Assembly: GCA_017590115.1 (NCBI GenBank)
Contig: JAGGNK010013558.1
Location: forward strand, 11,707,752 to 11,771,751
DNA from: Montifringilla adamsi
Lineage: Eukaryota; Chordata; Aves; Passeriformes; Passeridae
Reading direction: 5' to 3'
DNA: 64,000 nucleotides
Numbering within the stretch: the first letter of the stretch is position 1; every line of letters starts with the position of its first letter. Below are positions 12,501-24,500 of this stretch, piece after piece. The notes under the pieces were generated by a model. The model was not told the origin of the DNA, did not search any database, and saw nothing but the letters and a program-made list of their open reading frames with translations. A program made the position numbers and the translations under genes.

Positions 12501-15500
12501 CCTACTAAGTCTTTCCAGTCCCATTCCCTTAGGGAACTCTTCAGAGTAAGAAATACGGACAAGATCCTTAAAAATGAATTTTGAAAATGATTTTGCAGCG
12601 TTTCTTTTGCCAAGCTAGCTAGCTTAAAAAGTCTTTGCTATTAACTATAGATCCTAGATTCACAGAACTACTTTGCTACAGGGCCTTCTCTCTGGCTTCT
12701 CTGGGATTCATGGATCTTCCCTTAAATCCATTTCTGCCTTTCTTCAACTTCTAAATGGAAAATTAACATTGGCAAGCTCTGTGTTTCTAAATGAAGGGTT
12801 TGAACAGCCCTTGCTAGAGCTTCCCAGGACCTTAGCCTCCTCACAGCCTCTGTTTATCTGGGAAAAAGCTGTGCTGAAAGTCACCAGAGTCTGACCACAA
12901 GAGGTTTTGGGTTTTGTCAGGAAAGGCAAAACCATCTTCAAATGTCTGATGAACAAACTCCCCTCCTCTCTAAAGTAAATGTCCAGTCACCCCACAGTTG
13001 CTCATGCTTACTTTGTGAGCCATCATGATGTTCACCAGCCGTGTTGTTGGGGGAATGAGAGACTCAGCCTCCTTTCTGGACAGGTCTTTCAGTGATTGTA
13101 CATTTAATGCTAACAGTTCATCCCTTGGGCTCAGGCAACCATCCCTTAAAGGAAGAAAAGAAACATTTGTGTATTATATCACACAGAATAATATGTCCCT
13201 GTTCCATGTGCTACCTATCTTACTGTCTGAAGAGTCAGCTGCAGTTCTCCCTTTGCTTTGACCTGGGCTGCCATGAGGTGCCTGGGTGTGTGTCATACAC
13301 CCCATCCCCTGCAAGGTTTTTTCCTGTTGCTGCTCTCTTCTGGCTAGTCCTGGTGATCACTGGCTGCCTGATGATCACACAGCTGGCATTCAGGCAAGAT
13401 ATTCCTCCCTTCTCACTATCTTGCACTGAAAAATTGATCAAAGACTACATTTACTTCCTGTCAGGAACCTTGGCTCACATTGCTTTCCATGGCCTTGTGG
13501 GACTGATGCCAGCCTACACTGCCCTTTAACAAAGGATTACCATTTGAGAACCTGATGTTGTGGACACTCTCTCTTCTTCCAGGTTTTATTTCTTGGTGTA
13601 ATTGAGCAGCATAGATCCCTGAGTGGTCACAGTTTTATTTTTCTACAATCTTGACCTGTCTCCAACTTGGAAGCAAGGTAAGGAAGGATTCCCAGACATC
13701 ATTTCTTTTTTCTGGAACTGAGCTTCAAGGCACAGCTTGTCACAAAAAGCTGGTTGTGCAAACTCTGTGCAAACAAATGTCTCTGTAATAACTTGCTAAC
13801 TCCTCATGTACTGTACCTGTTTGCTGGGCCTTCAGCAGGCACATGGCTGCCTGTTAACCCTTTCCAGAAAGATGCACATCTCGGACTCCTGGAGAGCTTG
13901 ATTCCTGAGCTGCTGTTCCCTGATGTGGAACACAGCCTGCAGATGCAGCTGTCCTGATCCAGAAGATGAAAGGTTGCATGAGCAAAAATGTACTAAAGCT
14001 GTTAAAAGTTACTTACACTTATTCTGAACCTTTTTAAGAAAGGCTTAGAACCAGGTTGCCTCCCAGGAGAGCAGGAGCCTTTAATACTGTCCATTTGAGA
14101 AAAAACAATGGTGTTATAGAGTCAGTGTTTTACAGAAGTTATTTTCCTTAGGACTTCAGTGGCTTCTGGCTACAAGAGAGAAGAATTACAATATAGTGTC
14201 CCTTTGCATGGAGGGGAAGAGAACAAATAACAGACTTTTCATAGTAACTGGGTAAAGTTTGCCTGTGCTAACTATTGTAAGAATAGACAGGGAGGAAAAT
14301 AAACACATGCCAGAAAATTAAATGCTCTGGAAAAGAGAGGAGGTTTGAATGGAAAATAAGTAAAATAAGTGTATACAAAACACTAGAATCTCCACCCCTG
14401 CTGCTGACTTGTTAAGTGGGGGCAGGGGACCAGAGAGGTCTGTAGAAGTGGAAAATTTTTTGTCCACTCCAGACTGGTTGAAATTGCTGTAGTCTGCATT
14501 GCATCTGGAGGACTAATTGTAAGCATATCTTTAATGCAGTTATGAATCATTAACACAGGGCCATTCAGAAGGAGAAGTAGTGCTTTGAGACATATATGGA
14601 AAGCAAAGAATGGAGCAGCTAAGCACAACACATTTGACTGGGAAATACACTCCTGTGGAACAAATGCAAACACCTAAAAATTTAAGAGACAAGGAAAGCT
14701 GGAAAGTTAGCACACAATTTCTTTTCCATTTGCTTGGTATTTCTCCTGATTCAAGAGAATCATTAATTTCTCACTTATTCTGCTCCCAACTGAACCCACC
14801 TCCTCTGCCCTCGCCAGCCTCTCCATACTCCACAAAGTGAAGAGGGCTCTCAGTGTATCCTGGATCCAGGCTTGTTCCCAAGAGATTTGTATGACTGAGG
14901 TATAGATTTCTGAAGGGGAGGCAAATTTCATATGTTAGGACAGGCCACAAAACATAACAGTGGTCAACTGTCTGTGTTGCTCCCAGGGCCCCTGGTCAAA
15001 GTGGCATCAACTATTTCCAGTCATCTGTAGTCCTCTGAGAGCCCAAGGAAAGCTGTGTAGCCACTTTCACCATCAGTAGGGTTTAATTTCCTTCCTAGGC
15101 AGAGTTCATCCAGCCCTGAGGATGAGAACCATTGCGCTGCTTCACCAAAAATCAATAGGCATTGCATCATTCCTAGCTGACAGCAAACAAAAAATGCAAA
15201 TTACAGCAATGTCAATAAAGGTCATTATCTTTCAGGCTGACTGCCGAAGCCTGGCTCCCATTCTGAAACCTGCCAGAGTAAATCTAAGGCTGTGAATGAA
15301 TGAAATATTTAACTTGGGGCCCTAGGCTGAATCCAGTAGGTAATGGATGAGAGCTATACTTGTATTGACTGACTCGTTAACTCTGTGGGTTTGCTTACAT
15401 TCCAGATTGTCTGCCTTTGATGAGGAGTGTCTGAATTTTACGAAGCCTTTTTTGTTCATGAAGAATTTTTCTGGTGAGTAATATGTTGGTAAGGATATAA

Positions 15501-18500
15501 GCATGGACAGAGTTCTATCTTAAACCAGTTGACTTGAACTCTAATATTAGTTTTGGAGCTTTTATATTTACTTTTCACCCAAGATAAATATCTTGGGAAA
15601 TACTTACTTGAAATCAGGATTACATTATGTTCTTTTTTTTTTTTAATCTTATGGCAGTTCTTTGAGGTCTTCGGCACAGTAACAAAATAAAGATTAACAT
15701 TCTGATGCCTTAAAATTTGAGATCTTGAGTAGCAAAAAATGTGAGTTCCCTTTTCTGTTTATTTGCACCTACCTTTATTTCAGGTAGGATTATAACATTG
15801 CAGGTCAGATTCTGCATACATGGAGCATCCATTGAAACTCACAGGGTTTTCAATAAGGTAGTATGCTTGTTGTAAAACAAGAGAAATGTAAGATAGATAT
15901 TAAAGATGGGAAATTATTCTGCCATTTGGCTGAGTATTTCTGAGATGTCAGCTGCTTGTGGATTGGGGCTGTTGTGAAAGAATAATGGTATTAAAAACTC
16001 AGTGTTTAAAAAAGTAATTTTCTTTCTTTTCCCTGTAGTCAGAATTCAAGTTTGAACTTGCCAGCTTCTCTTCTTAGGTGTCCCTACTCTTGTGAGATGC
16101 TCCCTTGAAAGAGACACATATCTTCCCATAGACACCTGTCAGACACACACACACAACTTTGCACAACTGTTCTCCACACTTCATTTTATTGATTTTCATA
16201 GGCCTTTTCAGACTCCCCAACTAAACTCTGTTAAAAGCTGAGTCCTATAGCTTGTTCACAGTGTATAGCTACTGTGTTCATCATGTTTATAAATATCCTC
16301 CTAATTAATTGTCCAAAAGTGTTGTGTCTCTGCCCAGTTTCACAGGACATCACAGAGAGCAGTGGGTTTGGCTCTGAGGTTTTTCATTGCAGCACCATGA
16401 AAGTCTTCTGGGGAAGAGATTGTATTTTGTACAATGGGACACATGCCAAGCTGGAAATTCTGGGTTGTATTAGGACATCCATGTGAAACATCACCAAATC
16501 AAAACTGATATGAAGGTTTTTCCAAGAACTGTAAGTTGCATGTACTTAGTCACTAGGAAAGTAGAGGTTAAATCCCTTGTACACAGCAGAAAAATCCCGG
16601 GAACAATTTTTGTTTAGATTTGTAGTCATATTACCCAGTTGGGCTACATTTCAAATTTGCTCCGTGTCTCAATCATTGCTGCAATTCATTTAGGTGAATT
16701 ACTTTAAAAAATAAGTTTTTATTGGTCTATGGACATGTGGCAAATATCTGTATGTTGTCAACATCTGTATTTTTTGAGTCCTGGACATAGATCATGATAT
16801 TCATATCCAAGTTATTGCAACATGACAGAAAATTAACAAAAGCTGTTCTTCAGAAAAATAAATGTTTGACCAATTATTGTGCCCGCAGTCAATTTGCTTT
16901 GGGTTTAGTTCTTTAATATTTTTTTTCCTGTCTCTGATTATTTTATGCATAGAAATACTGCTGATGGTTCCAAGAGTAAAGACAGTATTTATTTTTACAT
17001 CCTTTTTCTTTTTAAAGTGTTCTGTTTCTTTTGAAAGGTGATTTGTAGGTCTGAATACAGTGAGTACTGAAAATTTGCTAAAAGAAGGTTGTCAGGTTTG
17101 AGATGGGGGCAGGTGGATCCTAGGTCAAACTTGTCTCTTCATCATTAGAACATACATTTAAACATATATTTCTGCCAGTGAAAAAACTCTCTGCTTTGTC
17201 TTCCAGAACTTCAGGACACTGAGGAAACTTTTATCTGCGTTGTAAGTTCCACTCAAAGCAAAATTTGTATTTAAACTGAATCTGTTAGGCTGAAAGATAA
17301 AAATTAAAGGAGTTTAAGAGCCTTCTTGAATTTTCCACAGGTGAGAACAGATTCTTGTGTTTTGTTCTGGAAAAGTTATTTTTACATCCAAGCCAACTCT
17401 CTCTTCCTGTTCCCGTTTTTTGTCATCCAAAATGCAAAGCTTCTGAGAATGTTTTTTATCTGCCATTTAAAAGATTCCTTTTTCCTTCATGCTTTCATTA
17501 GACATTTCTAACCCAGCGTCCCATCTCAAAACATCTAATTCCAGATGTTGTTTAGAAATAAGGGTAACCATGGCATCTGTGGAAAACTGAAAAACTTTTG
17601 TGCACTCTTAAAGTAAGACACAGTAGTTAGATTGTCTGAATTGAAATGTTATACAAGGCTAGTTCAAGTAAGGTCTTGGACTCAGTTAACCAAGTGCATG
17701 ACAATGAGCTAATTGACTGCTGGTTTAAAAAAAAAAAAAGGAAAAATAAAAAGAAAAAATATATCTAACAGCAGTACAATAATGTATTAAAATATTTAGT
17801 TTTTCTGGTCTTTCACAGTCTTATGACTGTGAAATGGTTGGGGTTTCTGAGAGAATATGGTCTTTGGGGATTTTCTTCAAGGAGTAATTTTTTTCTGCAT
17901 CACTTCTGACAAAAAGGGCCAGAGTCTCTCTGGCATAAACTCACCCTGCTGGCTCTGACGTACCAATGCCTTGGTCTTTTAAAAATATTTATAGTAGATG
18001 TAATTCATTTTCCCAGCAGCATATTCCCTTTGAAACCAGTAAAATGGCAGAAGCTGGAAAGCCAGGATGAGGCAAGGAGCAGGGCATGAGACCAAGTTTT
18101 GTCCTAGATTGACAATTCAGCACATCTGATGTTACAGAAGGACCTTTCCCCCATCATCTGCCCTTTGGTGTGTTTTCCTGGGAGCCTTTGCTGGCCTGCA
18201 TTTTGCAGCATATGCTGTATTAATGGAACAGCTCCTTTCCCAGGATGGCCTGGTGATGTGCACCAGAAGCAAGAAGGCTGGGCAGACAGAAAGAGAGAAG
18301 TGTGAAAACTGAGGAGAACACCAATATCTAAATAAATGCAGTCTCTTATCCTGGCTTTGGTTTTCCATCCTGCCCGTGGGCTTGTGTTTGAGACATTGCA
18401 GTCTGTTGCCATAGCACTTGTCCTGGTACCAAAGGGCCAGCTAACTGGTGTTTGCATCAAGGCAAGTTAATAAAATTATATTCTGCTGCTGACCAAAGTA

Positions 18501-21500
18501 GGAAAATTACCTTTTGCCTTTTCTCTTCTTCAAGCAGAGAGTCAGGGACTAAAGGAAAAAAGGGTGCAGAAGTTTCTAGAACCAAGTAGAGCCATGCAGT
18601 CAGGTCAGCTTAGTTCCCATATTTATTTCATCTGAATTCAGCCCTTTTCTATTCTAGTTTATTCTAGATGCTATTTCAACCCTGCTACCAGCCCCACTGG
18701 TAGCTCTCAGTGCTTCCCAGGATTTTGGGGGTGTTGGAAAGATGTAAAGGAATGCTTCTTGGAGTAGTAGAACTGCTTCTTGCAGCAGCTCTCACACTCA
18801 GCACAGCCTGCTGTTCTCTAAAGGAGCTGATATCATCTATTCCTGCCCAGTTCTCCAACTGGAGTGATTTCATTCTGAGCAGGCAAAGACATCTTCCACA
18901 GTGTTTGCTGTGTCTGTGCTCAGGATATCAGATACTGCTTACCATTTCTTTGGTTTCTTTTCTTTCAGGCCTTGTGGAAATTGCTGATTTTGTGAGAAGC
19001 AAACTGTAAAGGAGATCTGCTTGCTTATACATAGACCAGCTGGCAGTCCACCATACCATACCAGACCAAGCACACTTCATCTCAGAAAGTGTCTGAACAA
19101 GTGACACCAGGGTAACCCTGGGACTCTAGACACAGCAAGAAATAGTCAGTGTAAGTGAATAGTGGGTCACAGAAGCCAAATGAATTAAAAGACTGTTCAT
19201 CTGCTCTCATTGCTGACAGAACATTAAAGGAGGGGGAAAAACCCCTCTGTTATTTAGTCCTGCAACACTGATTTGCTAATAATTTATTGCTTATGGTGAA
19301 TCCCATGCAGTCAGTAGAGTATGGCCCAGAGAGGCACTTAAGGTTTTCAACAGAAAAAAAGGAATTTGCATTTTGAATGCATTTTGGTGTTACAGGTTCC
19401 CCCTTGCTCTGGAGAAGAAATGCGCAGGGAGCATTAAATCATGTAGCACTTTTAGACATTTTTCTCTCCTTCCTTGTGACAGCAATATTAAGTTGTTCTG
19501 TTCTGTGGGAGTTATTAACACCTTCATAGTCACGCTTGGGGCTGGAGGTGCTGGAAAGCAGAAGAATAGTGGAATATCCTCAAGAACACCACAGAAAGAA
19601 TGGAATCAATTTTCTTGAACAAAGGCAAGGATTCTTCAGCTCTGAGTCACACATCATGAATTTCTGAAGTGTCACATTTAGATGGAGGAGAGAGAATTAC
19701 ACTGGGACATGAAAAAATGCCTGTTTGACTTCTTAAAGAGAGAAGGCTTAAGCTTTGTAAGATATGTGGTACAGGAAGATTGTTCTGACAGGCTTCTGCC
19801 TGGAAGGTAGAGATCACTGCTTTCATACTCCAGGGGGAAAGCCTCAGCAGCACAGGACAGGGTTGGTATGGCTGTTACCATGTTCATTCTACTTAGCAAG
19901 CCAAGACTTGAGAATCACTCATTGATCCATGACTCTGAAAGGTATGGAAGATTAGCAAGTAGCATTTGAAGAGGTTTAGATTGCTATGAGAGCTCTGGAG
20001 TGGGATTTTAATGGTACTCATAGTCTACAGCAGCACTAAGCAACCCAAATGCTGCTGTGAGGGACTGAGCTGCTGACTAATTTATGTCAGCATCTGACAC
20101 ATGTTCTTCAGTGACACTGATGCTTCAGCCTAAGGGTGGATTTATACCCTTAGCAGTTCTATTTCATATGTGCAAAAGCATTGTGGGACTTACTCTATTC
20201 CCCAGATCCAGCTGCTTGCCAGCTATAAAAGCAGACAATCTAAACTTCCAGTCCGAGATAAGATACTGAGGAGTTGCAAGTGAGTATGGATCACAGCAGT
20301 TATTGGAGCCCTGCACACTCAGGAGATGTGCAAGGAAATGGACTGTGGCAGCTGACATATACCTAAGTGCTTCAGCTTTTGAAAAGAAAAGATGGGGGAG
20401 TGCACAGAGGCCAGCTCCTTCACTCACTGAGACAGCAGCAGTGTGCATAAGGACTGTTTCCAAAAGGAGTTGGCATGGTTTTGCAGGGGACTGAGTTTTG
20501 GGGCTTGGGTCTTGTTTTCTGTCAAAATGCAATAGCAAGTTGGTTTGGTTTTGTCTTCCTGCTGGGACTTTGCCAAGGGTGGAAACACCTTGCATTCATC
20601 CTGCTGCAGTCTTTGTGATGCTGGGCATGCTGTGGCCATTATCAAGGGTAAGGGGAAATTCTCATTTTCAGTACCACTTGTGCCACTGTGTGTTTAGACA
20701 TAGATGTCTAATTTTAGCCAATACATATTTTATTTTATATAAAATAAATTAGAATATACAAGAAAAACTGTTTAGGTGAAAGAATCAGTTCTTTCAGATA
20801 AGCATGCATCTGCACAGATAAAAGGCATAAGGTAATAAAGGAGGTGCCAAGATGATACTTGCAGTGAGGTCCTTTTTACACATGACAGCAACAGGTAGAG
20901 AGAAAATGGAAAAATTTTCCTACTGAAAGAACTTTCTAAAGCCATCTAAAATATATTGCTCAGACTGAAAAATTGTTCAGATTGTTAGGGTTCACATAGC
21001 TGATTAGAGAATAGCATTGTAATATGAGGCTATTAGACTTTTTACATCTCTAGGAAATGTGACATCTCTGGTGGTTTTAGAGCCATCACTACCTTCTTCC
21101 TGAATCAGAGGGCAAGAGCATCTGCCTACTGAATCTCCTGTGTCTGACACAGTATTAATATAATTCATGCTTGCATGACTTGGGAGATATCATGGTATCA
21201 CACTACAAGAGCACTTTGCTACAGTGACAGGTTTATATTTTGAGCTGAAGAGTCTCTTGCAGACAGAATACACCAGCTGTACTTGTCTGAACACTGATAG
21301 TGGGCCTAGAGGCACTGATTTCAGCAGACTGTGCATCAGCAGAGTGCAACAGCACAGCAGGGAAGCCAGTATATTTTTATGCTTTTTATGCAGAGCAGGA
21401 ACACTGCAGGTTCATAGGCTCTGAAAAAGCCAAGTAGAACCCTAAGTTCCTGAGAAATATTAATTAATCCATTTAGGAACTACTGCAGCAGGAAACTTAG

Positions 21501-24500
21501 GAACTACTGCAGCAAGAAACATTACAATACACAGCACAAGTTGCCTACCTTGGTGAGGAACTTTCTTCTCGTGTTGTTGCAGTTCTCATTTGCTGCAGCT
21601 TTGGACTGGAGAATGCTGGTGACCACACGTGGAGGATCAGGTGGGCTGTCCTCTGCCTCTGATGTGCATGGCAGCTGAGTTTTAGGACAGCAGTCAAAAT
21701 CCTCTTGACCCCAGCTGGTAGAGATCTCAAAGGGATCAGGGCATTTCTCGTCGGGACTTGACCCATCATCGCTGGTTTTGGCATTGCAGAGTATGAGTGA
21801 TCTTGAAATGGAGCGAAACTTTCTTGACTTCCTGTTCCCAGGATTGCTCTTTTGATCCATCTTCAGAGAGCTGCTGCTCTTTTTTCTATCATTCTCCCAT
21901 TTATGTGGCATGATACTTTCAGTAGTTTTCTCTGCTTCTGTGGTGCTAAATATCCTCCAGGAAAGGAAATATAAAAGTAAGTTGTAATATACCCTACTTT
22001 CTCCCACTTAATAACCTACGCTACTGGAAAGCCCTAATGAATAAATCGAATCAACAGAGCCTTTCAGTCTGAGAACAGCCACGTGATATCTCATGACTTG
22101 CTAATTCTGCTTCTGTGCAGAGCTCTCCTAGATCCTCCTTCACCTTTTCATTCTCTTGCCCTACTACCCAAGCAGAGTGGAGTGCTTTTAATAAATGTTT
22201 GTGATACTGGCATTGTCTGCTTGCTTTGGGCATCTGCTGAATTTGCATGTTGAAATCCCAAATTGAAAAGGAAGATACTTTAAAAGCATTACTCTATCCT
22301 CCTAATATTATTTGGAAAGAAGAAGCTCCTTCTGAAGTTTGATTCATGAAGCCACTATAATTCAAAGAAGATTAATCAAATTGTCAACTCTAAATTCTCT
22401 GCCTGGCACATCCGAGTTGTAAGTGGTTTAGCAAAAGTCAATCTTAGCCTTGAGAGAGTAAGGAATCTCAGGCTGCCATAAAGCTTCCACCTTTGCAAAC
22501 CAGAACTCACTTAAGACTGTGCATTTAAGAGTAACAGAGGGATCCAGTGAAGCACTTAAGATGTGAATATCTGATTAGGGATTGAATTCTATAAAGGAAT
22601 ACAGGTCCAGTACATCAATCAAAAAGTGTCCTATTACAGAAATGGTTTGTTTCTGCACATGATTCAACATATAAAATTAAGGTAAATTGGAAAAAATAAA
22701 TACAATCAAAATATAGCTAAACTTGGAGCTTTTGTAAAATGAGTAACGTAATGAGCATTTTAAGATAACAAAGGGGTTAAAAGTCTCAAAAAAAACTTTA
22801 TAGAAATGCTTTGGTAGGTATGTGTCAGCACTAAAAATTCGACAAGAGGATGTCTAAATTAATTACTTTGACACTCACCTAAGTTTTATCATAATATTTA
22901 CTACACAAACTTTTCTATTCTCCTCACAGAACCCAACTGATGCTAATGTTGCCATTCTAGAGAAAATAACAATTGAAATGTAAGTACTTGCATAAATCAA
23001 AGATGCTGGTTATACACAAAACTGAAAATCAATGTAATTTGAAAAGCACTTCTCAGGTATCCTATTGAGAGAAAAAGTTTGTCCGTTGTGCTCTAAATTG
23101 GGTTGTTGCATTTGGTTTGGGTTCTTTTTTCCCCTGTTTCTATGCAGAATTAAGTATGCATATATATATGCAACTTTGTACCTGAAGTTCCACTGGTGAT
23201 ACAGAAAGAAAGAAGGCAGATTTTCTAAAGGCTCCTTACAGCCATGACAATAAACACAGGCCTACAAACTCAGACCAAGCCAGGATAATAAATCCAAGTC
23301 AGCATGGTAAGAAAGCTGCAGGATTATTTTTCTTGGGGTTTTTTTCTTATACAATTAAACAGGAAAAACAAAAGCAGATGATAAACACTATGCCACTGAG
23401 CATCTGCCTAAAGGAGCTATATGGCATTGCTGGAGAAATCTGCAGTTCAGCATGAATCTGAATTTGCTTGAATTTGTAAAAATAAAACAATTTTCAGGTG
23501 CAGCAGAGATGTCCCAGGGAGCAGGATGGCTTTTTGTGCAGTCTTTTCTGATGGTTTTGGATAGGTAATGATTCTACAGCATTCCATCATGTTTTCTATC
23601 ACACCAGTCCTATTGTTGCTCAGCCCTTATGTCTATTTTCCCAAAACAAAATCCCTAATTCTTCAGAAACTCATTTCCTGATTATAGGGATTTCCTAGCA
23701 AGACACTATTTCAGGGCAAACTTTGAAAGTATCCAAAAAATGTTAAGTTTCCTAAAGCTGGTGTGCTTTCTGCCCCTCTCTGTGTGTCTTGGGGATCCTC
23801 TGCTCCTGTGGGAGTCTGACCCCATTGGATTGGAGCAGGGGAATGGAAGTCACTGGGATCCCAGCCTCCCTGACATTGGCATGAGGGAAGCTTTCAGGGT
23901 CAAACTGGATTTGCATATTCTCCATCCCCTTCAATTCACAGAACATTCTACTTTTTTCTTTTTTTCAGAGTAGCCTCTCTTATGAATGAAGAGTTTGGTG
24001 TGATTGAGAACTGCACAGCCATGCTCTCTTTCTGTGACACAGAGCACATGAATGTAAGGTTTGGAGATCTTGTTTGTGACTTTTTAAAAATGCACCTTTT
24101 AGTGTCTTGATAAGCCTAAAGCTTTAGTCTATCATCATATACATGAACTAAATTTTTGAACCTGGAAATCCCTGTTAGCATCTCCACTGTATTAGGAAAT
24201 TAATCTTGTTAAAGCCTATGATGTTGTGTTCCCTGTATGTCTAAATGTAAAAATGCAATCTGGCCCATTAGGCCAGAATGTGGAGTTGAAAAAGAAAGGA
24301 TGGCTGGGGTGAAGAGAATTTTTTCAAGTCTCTACTCTCAGCACCTGGGTAGGAAGCAACAGAGCTGGAGGTGAGTGGAATGTGCATCACTTGAAAATCT
24401 GCTATAGGGATCAGTGCTTCTTCTGTGATACTGGAAATTGCTATTAGAGACTGGTAACACCATCACAAATGTTCCCAAGCTGCACATTCAGACCTAAACA

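Noticed and set aside
13092..13529. 145-codon plus-strand open frame
   Set aside because: Overlaps IL16 exon 4 antisense; no recognisable product or promoter/splice signals.
15781..15900. Peptide-like minus-strand reading [17 protein letters not shown] before a GTAGGT donor
   Set aside because: A stop codon precedes the donor in this frame and similarity to IL16 is absent. More like an old dispersed repeat than an exon.
17930..17990. Donor-like AGCAGG|GTGAGT on the minus strand with a short upstream open frame
   Set aside because: No credible acceptor and no phase partner in IL16.
18104..18460. 118-codon minus-strand open frame in IL16 intron 2
   Set aside because: No similarity recognised, no matching phase with IL16 exons, no conserved motif.
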